This document shows, piece by piece, positions 35,126-43,071 of a stretch of DNA of 64,000 nt (the stretch's first letter is position 1; each line of letters opens with the position of its first letter). The position numbers and the translations under genes are program-made. The stretch is from Nocardioides sp. Soil805 (GTDB lineage Bacteria; Actinomycetota; Actinomycetes; Propionibacteriales; Nocardioidaceae): positions 16,020-80,019 of the forward strand of contig NZ_LMSU01000007.1 in NCBI RefSeq assembly GCF_001429625.1. The letters run 5' to 3'. The notes beneath the pieces are model-generated. The model made no database searches and had not been told where the DNA came from. It saw nothing but the letters and a program-made list of their open reading frames with translations.

Positions 35126-35166
35126 CGTGGGCGGTCGCAGTCGTCCGAGGACTGCGACCGCCCACG
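35126..35166. repeat. 41-bp hairpin element, copy 2
   Basis: CGTGGGCGGTCGCAG (35126-35140) and CTGCGACCGCCCACG (35152-35166) pair perfectly over 15 bases around spacer TCGTCCGAGGA. It has the same orientation and the same GAGGA at the spacer end as copy 1, 1,075 bases away. It lies between the divergent pseudogene and maf, so it is not a normal terminator site. Confidence 0.78.
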
Positions 35167-35203
35167 CTCGGGCGGGGTGGGTCGACGTCCTAGGGTCGGG
35201 ACC

Positions 35204-35818
35204 ATGCAGCTCGTCCTCGCCTCCGCCTCCCCCGCCCGGCTCGCCACCCTGCGCTCCGCGGGCGTCGAACCCCGCGTGATCGTCAGCGGGGTCGACGAGT
35301 CACAGCTCGACGGGCTGCCGCCGGCCGAGCTGGCGCTCCGGCTGGCCGAGCTCAAGTGCGCTGCGGTGGCGACGCGCGAGGACGTCCCGACCGGCGCGCT
35401 GGTGCTGGGCTGCGACTCGGTGCTCGAGCTCGACGGCGAGGCACTGGGCAAGCCCGGGTCCGCGGAGGTGGCGGTCCAGCGGTGGCAGATGATGCGGGGG
35501 CGCAGCGGCGTGCTGCACACCGGTCACTGCCTGCGCGAGGTCTCCTCGGGTCGCGTGGCCGCGGCGACGGCGAGCACGACGGTGCACTTCGCCGACGTCA
35601 GCGACGACGAGATCACGGCGTACGTCGCCACCGGCGAGCCGCTGGAGGTGGCCGGCGCCTTCACCGTCGACGGCCTCGGCGGCGCGTTCGTCAGCGGGAT
35701 CGAGGGCGACCACCACAACGTCGTGGGGGTCAGCCTCCCGCTGCTGCGCGAGCTCGTCGTCGAGCTCGGCCACACCTGGACCGCGCTGTGGGACGAGGCC
35801 GGCGTCAGCCCGGCTTGA
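35204..35818 (+). CDS. maf: Maf family nucleotide pyrophosphatase
   Basis: This 204-residue protein hydrolyses non-canonical nucleoside triphosphates. It has LVLASASPARLATLRSAG, the LGCDSVLELDGEALGKPGSA active-site region and EVAGAFTVDGLGGAFVSGIE. The SASPAR loop at the N-terminus is typical. It follows accD/accE and the interrupting segment; in Mycobacterium maf directly follows accE. ATG 35204 is set by homology. It converges on and overlaps the universal stress gene by 14 bases. Confidence 0.94.
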   Translation: MQLVLASASPARLATLRSAGVEPRVIVSGVDESQLDGLPPAELALRLAELKCAAVATREDVPTGALVLGCDSVLELDGEALGKPGSAEVAVQRWQMMRGRSGVLHTGHCLREVSSGRVAAATASTTVHFADVSDDEITAYVATGEPLEVAGAFTVDGLGGAFVSGIEGDHHNVVGVSLPLLRELVVELGHTWTALWDEAGVSPA

Positions 35819-36194
35819 CCGCGATGACCGGGCAGGTGGCGTCGATGATGACGCGCTGGGCGACACTGCCCATGATCACCTTGCCGACCGGGGTGCGGTG
35901 CCGGATGCCGATCACGATCACGTCGGCGATGACCTCCTTGGCGACCGCGAGGATCTCGTCGGCGATGTCCTTGCCGGTCGTCTGGCGCAGCTCGTGCTCG
36001 ACCCCACTGGCGGCCAGCTGCTCCTCGAGGGTCACCTTGTCGTCCTCGCCGAGGTAGCGACGGTCGACCAGGGCGTCGCCCTTGGTGCTGTTGACGATGA
36101 CGACGCCGGTGTGGCGCCGCTGCGCCTCGCCGAGGCCGTAGGCGAGCGCGGCCTCGCCGTACTCGTCCGGGATGAAGCCGATCACGACAGCCAT
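35805..36194 (-). CDS. Universal stress protein UspA family
   Basis: This 129-residue protein is a single UspA domain: VVIGFIPDEYGEAALAYGLG, then the ATP-binding type C-terminus IVIGIRHRTPVGKVIMGSVA and QRVIIDATCPVIAVKPG. The G-2x-G-9x-G-type motif with following Ser/Thr is present. Its ATG overlaps the tctA stop (TGATG), so it is the last gene of the tctCBA operon. A Usp coupled to a transporter suggests energy or stress sensing linked to substrate uptake, by inference. Confidence 0.9.
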   Translation of the reverse strand: MAVVIGFIPDEYGEAALAYGLGEAQRRHTGVVIVNSTKGDALVDRRYLGEDDKVTLEEQLAASGVEHELRQTTGKDIADEILAVAKEVIADVIVIGIRHRTPVGKVIMGSVAQRVIIDATCPVIAVKPG

Positions 36195-37711
36195 CAGGAG
36201 ACCTCCGACTCGTTGGACACGGGGTGGGGCACCGGACCACGGACCCGGGACAGGACCGTGGGCACGACGAGGGCCAGCAGGATGAGCAGGTAGACGAAGA
36301 TCGCCAGCGGCTCGTTGAACAGCCCGCTGATCGCGCCGTTGGACAGGTCGAGCGCCTCGCGCATCTTGGTCTCCATGAGCGGGCCGATGATGACGCCGAG
36401 GATCAGGGGCAGGAGCGGGATGCCGAAGCGGCGTACGGCGAACCCGACGGCGCCGAAGACCAGCAGCAGGGCGACGTCGAAGGCGCTCTGGTTGACCGCG
36501 TAGGCACCCAGCGAGGCGAAGAACAGGATGCCCGCGTAGAGCTGGGGTCGCGGGATGCGCAGCAGCTTGGCCCACAGGGGCGCCAGCGGCAGGTTGATCG
36601 CCAGCAGCAGGGTGTTGCCGATGAGCAGGCTGGCGAGCAGCGTCCACACCAGGTCGGGCTGGTCGGCCATCAGCGTGGGCCCGGGCACGATGCCGTACGT
36701 GCGCATGGCCGCGAGCAGCACGGCCGCCGTCGCGGTCACCGGCAGGCCCAGAGCCAGCAGCGGCACGAACATCCCGGCGGCGCTGGCGTTGTTGGCCGCC
36801 TCCGGCCCGGCGACGCCCTCGATGGCCCCGTGGCCGAACTCGTCGGACCTGCGCGAGAGCTTGCGCTCCAGGACGTAGGACATGAACGTCGGCGTCTCCG
36901 CGCCACCGGCGGGCAGCGCACCGAACGGGAAGCCGAGGGCGGTGCCGCGCAGCCACGGCCTCCAGGAGCGCGACCAGTCCTCACGGCTCATGAACGGCCT
37001 CCCGACCGGGATCACGTCGAGCGGGGCGCGACGCAGGTGCGCGGCGATCCACATGGCCTCGCCGATGGCGAAGATGCCGACCGCGACGACGACGATGTCG
37101 ATGCCGTCGGCGAGCTGGAGGACCCCACCGGTCAGCCGTGCCTGGCCGGTCGAGAGGTCGAGGCCGACGAGCCCGATGGTGAGGCCGATCGCCAGCCCGA
37201 TGAAGCCACGCAGCTTGGACGAGCCCAGCACCGCGGTGACGAGCACGAGGGAGAACAGCATGATCGCGAAGAACGACGGCGCCCCGATGTTGACCGCGAC
37301 CCGCGCCAGGCCCGGGGTGAAGAACGCGACGAGCAGGGTGCCGATGGTGCCGGCGATGAAGGACCCGATCGCCGCGGTGGCCAGCGCCTGGGCGGCACGG
37401 CCCTTCTTGGCCATCTTGTTGCCCTCGATGGCCGTCATCACCGAAGCCGACTCGCCGGGGGTGTTGAGCAGGATCGAGGTCGTCGAGCCGCCGTACATGC
37501 CCCCGTAGTAGATGCCGGCGAAGAGGATGAACGATTGGGTGGGCTCGAGGCCGAAGGTGAGGGGCAGCAGCAGGGCCACCGCCATGGCCGGGCCGATGCC
37601 GGGCAGCACGCCGACGAACGTGCCGAGGAGCACGCCGACCGCGCAGAAGGCGAGGTTCTGCGGCGTGAGCGCGCTGGCGAAGCCGTCGAGGAGCAGGGTG
37701 AGGGTGTCCAT
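36194..37711 (-). CDS. tctA: Tripartite tricarboxylate transporter permease TctA
   Basis: This 505-residue protein has about eleven to twelve membrane helices. It has the TctA signature ALTPQNLAFCAVGVLLGTFV with GVLPGIGPAMAVALLLP, a second GIGP-like site FPFGALPAGGAETPTFMSYV and GIYYGGMYGGSTTSILLNTP. It forms the channel of a TTT-family secondary carrier that imports citrate or related organic acids with TctB and the binding protein TctC. It starts one base from the tctB stop and overlaps the usp gene. Confidence 0.95.
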   Translation of the reverse strand: MDTLTLLLDGFASALTPQNLAFCAVGVLLGTFVGVLPGIGPAMAVALLLPLTFGLEPTQSFILFAGIYYGGMYGGSTTSILLNTPGESASVMTAIEGNKMAKKGRAAQALATAAIGSFIAGTIGTLLVAFFTPGLARVAVNIGAPSFFAIMLFSLVLVTAVLGSSKLRGFIGLAIGLTIGLVGLDLSTGQARLTGGVLQLADGIDIVVVAVGIFAIGEAMWIAAHLRRAPLDVIPVGRPFMSREDWSRSWRPWLRGTALGFPFGALPAGGAETPTFMSYVLERKLSRRSDEFGHGAIEGVAGPEAANNASAAGMFVPLLALGLPVTATAAVLLAAMRTYGIVPGPTLMADQPDLVWTLLASLLIGNTLLLAINLPLAPLWAKLLRIPRPQLYAGILFFASLGAYAVNQSAFDVALLLVFGAVGFAVRRFGIPLLPLILGVIIGPLMETKMREALDLSNGAISGLFNEPLAIFVYLLILLALVVPTVLSRVRGPVPHPVSNESEVS

Positions 37712-37712
37712 C

Positions 37713-38225
37713 TCAGAGCACCCCGTCCAGGATCCCGGGCGCCAGCGGCACGTCGAGGCCGACGTAGAAGAAGTACCAGGTGGCGGCCGCCATCACGACG
37801 CCCACGACGAGGTCGCGGACCAGGGTGCGCGACCCGAGGGCCCAGGCACAGCCCGCGAAGAGCAGCCCCCCGGTCACGGCCCAGCCGAGCACGTTGACCA
37901 GCAGCACGTTGAGCACCAGGATCCCGGCCAGCTTGCCGACGGTGACCCAGTCGGCCGGGCTGGTGAGGTCGACGTCCTCGCCCTCCTCGCCCTGCGCCAC
38001 GTCGCCGCGGGCGGTGGCCACCGCGAGCAGGACGGCGAGCACGATCATCGACGCGCCGACGACGTAGGGGAAGACGCGGGGACCGATGGGGTCGCCGAAG
38101 CCGACGTTGAGGCCGCGGGCGTCGATGATCGTCCAGAGACCGACCAGGGCGAGGACGGCGGCGAGGCCGTACTGCGCGCGGTCGACCTCGACCGGCTCGG
38201 TGCGGGGTGCTGCGGTGTCGGCCAT
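37713..38225 (-). CDS. tctB: Tripartite tricarboxylate transporter small subunit TctB
   Basis: This 170-residue protein has four membrane helices (ALVGLWTIIDARGLNVGFGD, GASMIVLAVLLAVATAR, LAGILVLNVLLVNVLGWAV, GGLLFAGCAWALGSRTLVRD). That pattern is typical of the small TctB subunit that supports TctA. An acidic loop in the middle (GDVAQGEEGEDVDL) is cytoplasmic or external. Its ATG overlaps the tctC stop (TGATG). Confidence 0.9.
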   Translation of the reverse strand: MADTAAPRTEPVEVDRAQYGLAAVLALVGLWTIIDARGLNVGFGDPIGPRVFPYVVGASMIVLAVLLAVATARGDVAQGEEGEDVDLTSPADWVTVGKLAGILVLNVLLVNVLGWAVTGGLLFAGCAWALGSRTLVRDLVVGVVMAAATWYFFYVGLDVPLAPGILDGVL

Positions 38226-39223
38226 CAGAGGAGTCCCAGATCCGTCAGGGTGGTGGAGACCCGCGTGTCCTGCTCCTGCAGGAAGGCCTCGAAGTCGTCA
38301 CCGGTCGTGAAGTCGTCGGTCCAGCCGTTCTCGGTCAGCGTGTCCTGCCACTGCGGCGTGTCGTGCATCGCCTCGAGGTAGCCGATGAGCTCGTCGCGAC
38401 GCTCCTCGGAGATGTCCGGCGGGGCGAGCAGGCCTCGCCAGTTGAGGAAGACCAGGTCGATGCCCGACTCGGTCAGCGTGGGCACGTCGGCGAACGCCTC
38501 CTGCGGGGAGCGCTCCTCCCCGGAGACGGCCAGCATCCGCAGCTCGCCGTCCTCGACGCTGCCGAGGAACTCGGCGGGCCCCGAGAACCCGACGTCGATC
38601 TTGCTGCCGAGCAGGGCGCTGGTGAGCGGCCCGCCACCGTCGTACGACACGTAGTTGACGTCGCGGGGGTCGATGCCGACCTCGTCGGCCAGCTGCATCG
38701 GGAAGAGGTGGTCGGGGCCGCCGGGCGACGAGCCGCCGCCGATGGCCAGCGAGGAAGGGTCCGCCTTCCACGCGTCGACGAAGTCGTCGACGGTCTCGTA
38801 CGGCGAGTCGGCCGGCACCAGGATGCCCTCGGGCTCGCTCATCAGCTGCGCGACCGGCGTCGCGTCGAGCGGGCCGTAGCCGCTGGCGAACGAGTACGTC
38901 GAGCCGACGACGCCGAGGCCCACCGTCATCAGGGTGTGCTCGTCGCCGGCCTCGCCGATCAGCTGCGTCATCGCGGCAGCGCCGCCGGCACCGATGACGT
39001 TCTCCACGGTGAAGCTGCCGCCCGTGATGTCGTCGTCCTCCATGACGCCCACGGCGGCACGGCCGGTCTGGTCGTAGCCCCCGCCGGGACTGTTGGGGAT
39101 GATCATCAGCAGGTCGCGGCTGTCGTCGCCGCGGGTGACGCCGCACCCGGCGAGCGAGAGCGCGACCCCGAGGCTCGCCAGGATGGCCGTCGTACGTCGC
39201 CCCAGCCGTCGCATGCGCCACAT
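38225..39223 (-). CDS. tctC: Tricarboxylate-binding lipoprotein TctC/Bug family
   Basis: This 332-residue extracytoplasmic binding protein has a lipoprotein signal (TTAILASLGVALSLAGC). The Bug/TctC fold shows LLMIIPNSPGGGYDQTGRAA, VGVMEDDDITGGSFTVENVI, AIGGGSSPGGPDHLFPMQLA, VSYDGGGPLTSALLGSKIDV and FLNWRGLLAPPDISEERRDE. Such proteins deliver a carboxylate to TctAB. It is the first gene of tctCBA-usp. ATG 39223 or 39214 are both possible; no ribosome site is clear. Confidence 0.93.
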   Translation of the reverse strand: MWRMRRLGRRTTAILASLGVALSLAGCGVTRGDDSRDLLMIIPNSPGGGYDQTGRAAVGVMEDDDITGGSFTVENVIGAGGAAAMTQLIGEAGDEHTLMTVGLGVVGSTYSFASGYGPLDATPVAQLMSEPEGILVPADSPYETVDDFVDAWKADPSSLAIGGGSSPGGPDHLFPMQLADEVGIDPRDVNYVSYDGGGPLTSALLGSKIDVGFSGPAEFLGSVEDGELRMLAVSGEERSPQEAFADVPTLTESGIDLVFLNWRGLLAPPDISEERRDELIGYLEAMHDTPQWQDTLTENGWTDDFTTGDDFEAFLQEQDTRVSTTLTDLGLL

Positions 39224-39268
39224 CGTGCACCCGGGACGGGTGCCGTGTCGAGGACGACCCCGGCGGTC

Positions 39269-39745
39269 TCAGAGCGTGGTGGCGACGCCGTCCTCGGCTA
39301 CCTCGTCGCGGATCCCGAAGACGAGCTGGCGGGTCATCACGAAGCGCGCGGCGTTGGCCATGGCCAGCCCGATCACGTTGGCCGAGAGGTTGTCGGAGAC
39401 CGGGTCGTCGAGCCCGAGCGGGTTGCGGCTGATCCACAGGCACGCCATCGGGATGAGCATGGTGACGAGGCTGATGGCCACGAAGGCCGTGCGTCCGCCG
39501 TCGAGGTGACGGGTCGAGCGGTGCCGGAAGGCCCACGAGCGCGTGCCCCGGTAGGCGATCACCGTGCCGACGAGGTTGGCCAGGACGTAGCCGAGCTGCG
39601 GCTGGTCGTTCATGGGCGCCATGCCCTCGGTGTTGAAGCCGTGGACCAGCAGGTTGAACAGGATCACCGAGACGGTGGTCGCCACCAGCCCGACGGCCAG
39701 GTAGCGCCAGATCTCCCCCGCCAGCCGGCGGCCCCTCGGCGTCAC
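39269..39745 (-). CDS. GtrA family membrane protein
   Basis: This 158-residue protein has four membrane helices, with WRYLAVGLVATTVSVILFNL, ANLVGTVIAYRGTRSWAFRH, AISLVTMLIPMACLWISR and ANVIGLAMANAARFVMTRQL. GtrA proteins help flip polyprenyl-linked sugars. The NxxG...RxWxF and C-terminal FxxxRxxVF motifs are family hallmarks. A GtrA gene (Rv3277) lies beside purK in Mycobacterium. Here it precedes tctC by 45 bases on the same strand. The GTG start is set by homology. Confidence 0.88.
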   Translation of the reverse strand: MTPRGRRLAGEIWRYLAVGLVATTVSVILFNLLVHGFNTEGMAPMNDQPQLGYVLANLVGTVIAYRGTRSWAFRHRSTRHLDGGRTAFVAISLVTMLIPMACLWISRNPLGLDDPVSDNLSANVIGLAMANAARFVMTRQLVFGIRDEVAEDGVATTL

Positions 39746-39864
39746 GGTGAAAGGCTAGCCCGAGCACCGCGCCGATCCGGTCTCCTCGGCGCGCCGTGAC
39801 GGGAGGCATTGCTCACTCGACCGGCCGTCGGAGAGCCGGTGCTCGGCCCCCTGGCCGCGAGGTG

Positions 39865-40653
39865 TCAGCGCAGGCGCGCGGGGTTGACCGCCGCCGTCAC
39901 GGCCGCGGCGTACGCCAGGTAGCCGTCGAGAGTGGGGTGGAAGGCGCCCGGGTCGAACGGGCCGAGGACCCAGGGCTCCGGAGCGTTGACGCCGTGGCCG
40001 TCGAACCGCTCGGTGACGTCCACGAAGTCGAAGCCGTGCCGGACGGCCGCCGCCTCGACCACGCCGTTGAGCAGGTCGGCGCCGTCGTTGAGGGCCTGCT
40101 GCTCGGCGAGCGAGGCACCGAGGTAGGCACCGTTCTCCGGCGAGAACAGGCGCGGGTAGCCCGTCACCACGACGCTGGCATCGGGAGCAGCCGCCGCGAC
40201 CTGCGTGTGGACGGCGTCCAGAAGCCCCGGCAGCTGGGTGACGATGCGCCCGCGGACCAGGCCCAGGGCCCCGGAGCACTGCAGGTCGGTGCCGCCGAGG
40301 CAGGCGCCCACCGCCGAGGACCAGCCGATGTCGTTGCCGCCGATGCTGAGCGTGACCAGGTCGGTGTCGTCGTCGAGTGCCGAGAGCTGTCCGCCCGACA
40401 CGAGGGACGTGGTCGTCGCCCCGGCGCACGCGACGAAGTCGTCGAGGGTGATCTTCTTGCGCCCGTCGACCAGGACGGCGTACGCCGACTGCGACCGCCC
40501 GCAGGTCGCCGAGTACGGCGGGACGCCGTAGCCCGACGCGTAGGAGTCACCGAGGGCGTCGTACTCGATGGACTGACGCGGCGCCGCCGCGGCCGGGGCC
40601 GCCCCGGCGAGGGCGAGGACCAGCAGGACGAGGGCGGTGACGGTGCGCTTCAT
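39865..40653 (-). CDS. Exported SGNH/GDSL hydrolase
   Basis: This 262-residue esterase-like protein has a signal peptide (MKRTVTALVLLVLALAGAAP, then AAAAPRQS). Block I is YDALGDSYASGYG with the nucleophile Ser, block III is LSIGGNDIGW and block V is PGAFHPTLDGYLAYA with the Asp-x-x-His pair read as FHP. Cysteines (ATCGRSQ, VACAGA, ACLGGTDLQC) can form disulfides. It resembles secreted lipases of the Streptomyces esterase group. ATG 40653 is set by the signal peptide. Confidence 0.9.
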   Translation of the reverse strand: MKRTVTALVLLVLALAGAAPAAAAPRQSIEYDALGDSYASGYGVPPYSATCGRSQSAYAVLVDGRKKITLDDFVACAGATTTSLVSGGQLSALDDDTDLVTLSIGGNDIGWSSAVGACLGGTDLQCSGALGLVRGRIVTQLPGLLDAVHTQVAAAAPDASVVVTGYPRLFSPENGAYLGASLAEQQALNDGADLLNGVVEAAAVRHGFDFVDVTERFDGHGVNAPEPWVLGPFDPGAFHPTLDGYLAYAAAVTAAVNPARLR

Positions 40654-40700
40654 GGTCGGAACGTACGCCCGGTGGGACGGCCCTGAACAGGGCCGACCGG

Positions 40701-41897
40701 TCACTCGACCGGCAGGCCGAGCCCCCGCGCGATGAGCATCCGCTGGACCTCCGAGGTGCCCTCGCCGATCTCGAGCACCTTGGCGTCGCGGTAGAAGCGC
40801 ACCACGGGGTACTCCTCCATGAAGCCGTAGCCGCCGAAGACCTGGGTGGCGATGCGGGTCGCCGTGACGGCCGACTCGGTGGCGTAGAGCTTGGCGACGG
40901 CGGCGGCCTGCTTGAAGTCCTTCGTGGAGACGGCGTGGCCGGCGTCCATGGCGTCCTTCATCGCGGCCGCCTTGTAGGTGAGCAGGCGCGAGGCGTCGAG
41001 CATGACCTGGAGGTCGCTGATCTGGAAGGCGACGCCCTGCTTGCGTCCGATGGGACCGCCGAAGGTCTGTCGCTGCCCGGCGTACTCCAGGGACAGGTCG
41101 AGGCAGGCCTGGATGCAGCCGACGGCGAGGGCGGCGATCGCGACCCGTCCGTCGTCGAGGGTGGCGAGGAACTGCGCGTAGCCGCGACCGCGCTCGCCGA
41201 GCAGGTGCGACTCGGGCACCCGGGCGTCCTCGAAGGACAGCGGGTGGGTGTCGGAGGCGTGCCAGCCGAGCTTGTCGTAGGCCTTCTCGGCCGTGAAGCC
41301 GGGGGTCCCGCTCGGGATCATGATGGTGGAGATCTCGGCCTTGCCGCCCTCACGCTCACCGGTGCGGGCGGTGACGGTGACGAGCGAGGTGATCTCGGAG
41401 CCGGAGTTGGTGATGAACTGCTTGGCACCGTTGACGACCCACTCGCCGTCGGCCAGGACGGCCTTGGTCCTGGTCGCCCCCGCGTCGGAGCCGGCGCCGG
41501 GCTCGGTCAGGCCGAAGCCGGCGAGCCGCTGGCCGGAGACCAGGTCGGGCAGCCACGTCTTCTTCTGGTCCTCGGTGCCGAAGGTGAGGATCGGGTTGAT
41601 GCCCAGGCCGACCGCGGCCTCGAGCGTGATGCCCATCGACTGGTCGACGCGACCGATCTCCTCGATGGCCAGGCACAGCGAGGTGAAGCCGCCGTCCTCG
41701 CCGGCGAGGCCGGAGCCGCCGAACTCCTCCGGGGCCGTGAGCCCCATCAACCCGAGGTCGCCCATCTGCTGCACCACGTCGGTCGGGAAGTGGTGGTCGC
41801 GGTCCCACTGGGCCGCGTGCGGGGCGATCTGGGCCTGCGCGAACTCGCGCACGCTGCGCCGGAACTGCTCGTGCTCGGGGGACAGCTCGAAGGTCAT
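40701..41897 (-). CDS. Acyl-CoA dehydrogenase (FadE25-like)
   Basis: This 398-residue flavoprotein has RLAGFGLTEPGAGSDAGATR, the FAD/substrate segment LGWHASDTHPLSFEDARVPE and VFGGYGFMEEYPVVRFYRDA. The catalytic Glu lies in KVLEIGEGTSEVQRMLIARG. It resembles short/branched-chain enzymes, including mycobacterial FadE25, which maps near purE-accD5 there. A palindromic operator-like site lies 21 bases upstream (41918-41935), so it is probably controlled by a TetR-type regulator. Confidence 0.92.
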   Translation of the reverse strand: MTFELSPEHEQFRRSVREFAQAQIAPHAAQWDRDHHFPTDVVQQMGDLGLMGLTAPEEFGGSGLAGEDGGFTSLCLAIEEIGRVDQSMGITLEAAVGLGINPILTFGTEDQKKTWLPDLVSGQRLAGFGLTEPGAGSDAGATRTKAVLADGEWVVNGAKQFITNSGSEITSLVTVTARTGEREGGKAEISTIMIPSGTPGFTAEKAYDKLGWHASDTHPLSFEDARVPESHLLGERGRGYAQFLATLDDGRVAIAALAVGCIQACLDLSLEYAGQRQTFGGPIGRKQGVAFQISDLQVMLDASRLLTYKAAAMKDAMDAGHAVSTKDFKQAAAVAKLYATESAVTATRIATQVFGGYGFMEEYPVVRFYRDAKVLEIGEGTSEVQRMLIARGLGLPVE

Positions 41898-41917
41898 GGG
41901 GAGAGAGTAGCCGCGTT

Positions 41918-41935
41918 GGTTAACGATCGCTAACC
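41918..41935. promoter_or_regulatory. Operator-like palindrome GGTTAACGATCGCTAACC
   Basis: This 18-base site is palindromic except for one symmetric pair (AACGATCGCT). TTAACGATCGCTAA resembles sites of TetR-family regulators of fatty- or branched-chain acyl-CoA catabolism. It lies 21 bases upstream of the acyl-CoA dehydrogenase start, where it could overlap the promoter. The binding protein is not known. Confidence 0.5.
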
Positions 41936-41973
41936 CCGTCGACCTCGATTCCGGTCGGGCCCGTACAGTCCAC

Positions 41974-41992
41974 TAAGGTAAGCCGACCCTAA
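41974..41992. promoter_or_regulatory. IdeR/DtxR-like iron box
   Basis: TAAGGTAAGCCGACCCTAA matches the mycobacterial iron-box consensus TTAGGTTAGGCTAACCTAA at 14 of 19 positions, keeping the symmetric outer parts. It ends 38 bases before the ferric ABC transporter binding-protein gene. Iron repression of that operon by an IdeR/DtxR protein is therefore likely. Confidence 0.6.
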
Positions 41993-42030
41993 CGACCGTC
42001 ACGCCATCCGATCCGCGAGGACCCGTCTCC

Positions 42031-43071
42031 ATGCCGACCTCCCCCCTGCGCCGCCCCCTGCGTCGTACCGCTCGCCGCTGGGCCGGCGCCACCGTCGCCG
42101 CGCTGCTGGTCGCCCCCCTGGGCGCGTGCAGCATCCTCAACCCGCCGGACCTGGTCATCTACAACGCCCAGCACGAGGAGCTGCTCGACGAGATCGTGCC
42201 GCTCTTCGAGGAGGAGTCCGGCCTCGACGTCGAGCTGCGCAGCGGCAAGGACCTCGAGATGGCCAACCAGATCGTCGAGGAGGGCAGCGACTCCCCCGCC
42301 GACGTCTTCCTCACCGAGAACTCGCCCGCGATGAGCATCGTCGACAACGCCGGGCTCTTCGCGCCGGTGCCGCAGGCCGCGCTCGACAACATCCCGGCGG
42401 AGTACGTCCCCAGCTCGGGCACCTGGACCGGCTTCCTGGCCCGCTCGACGGTGGTCATGTACAACACCGACAACGTCACCGAGGCGGACATGCCGGCGAG
42501 CATCCTCGACTTCGCCGACCCCGAGTGGAAGGGCCGCGTCGGCTTCTCCCCCACCGGGGCCGACTTCCAGGCGATCGTCTCGGCCGTGCTGGAGCTCGAG
42601 GGCGAGGAGGCGACCCGCACCTGGCTCGAGGGCCTCGCCGCCAACGGGGTCGTCCTGCAGAACAACCTCGTGGTCATGCAGGCGGCCGACTCCGGCGAGA
42701 TCGACGCCGGGATCGCCTACCACTACTACTGGTACCGCGACCGCGAGGAGGGCGGGTCGGACTCGGACAGCTCCGAGCTCTACTTCTTCGGCGACCAGGA
42801 CCCCGGGGCCTTCCTGTCCGTCTCGGGCGCGGGGATCCTCGAGAGCAGCGAGCACCAGGAGGCCGCCGACGAGTTCGTCGAGTGGCTGACCTCGACGACC
42901 GCGCAGCAGGCCATGGCCGAGTCCTACGCGCTGGAGTACCCGCTCAACCCGGACGCCGAGCTCAACCGGGACGTCAAGCCCTTCGACGAGCTCGAGCCCC
43001 CGGCCGTCGACGTCTCCAGCCTCAACGGTCCCCAGGTGACCGAGCTGATGACCGAGGCCGGACTGCTCTGA
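42031..43071 (+). CDS. Ferric iron ABC transporter substrate-binding lipoprotein
   Basis: This 346-residue protein has a lipoprotein signal (RRWAGATVAALLVAPLGAC) and a FutA/FbpA-type binding fold: LVIYNAQHEELLDEIVPLFE, GKDLEMANQIVEEGSDSPAD, YNTDNVTEADMPASILDFAD. The tyrosine-rich IDAGIAYHYYWYRD holds the paired Tyr that bind Fe3+. The iron box upstream and coupled permease and ATPase genes fit ferric import. ATG 42031 lies 14 residues before the hydrophobic core. Confidence 0.88.
   Translation: MPTSPLRRPLRRTARRWAGATVAALLVAPLGACSILNPPDLVIYNAQHEELLDEIVPLFEEESGLDVELRSGKDLEMANQIVEEGSDSPADVFLTENSPAMSIVDNAGLFAPVPQAALDNIPAEYVPSSGTWTGFLARSTVVMYNTDNVTEADMPASILDFADPEWKGRVGFSPTGADFQAIVSAVLELEGEEATRTWLEGLAANGVVLQNNLVVMQAADSGEIDAGIAYHYYWYRDREEGGSDSDSSELYFFGDQDPGAFLSVSGAGILESSEHQEAADEFVEWLTSTTAQQAMAESYALEYPLNPDAELNRDVKPFDELEPPAVDVSSLNGPQVTELMTEAGLL

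Noticed and set aside
35126..35166. Terminator
   Set aside because: It lies between divergent genes, with no transcript ending there.
38225..39223. Phosphonate- or sulfonate-type binding protein for tctC
   Set aside because: The PNSPGGGYDQTGRA and GGGSSPGGPDHLF motifs are of the TctC/Bug family and tctB and tctA are adjacent.
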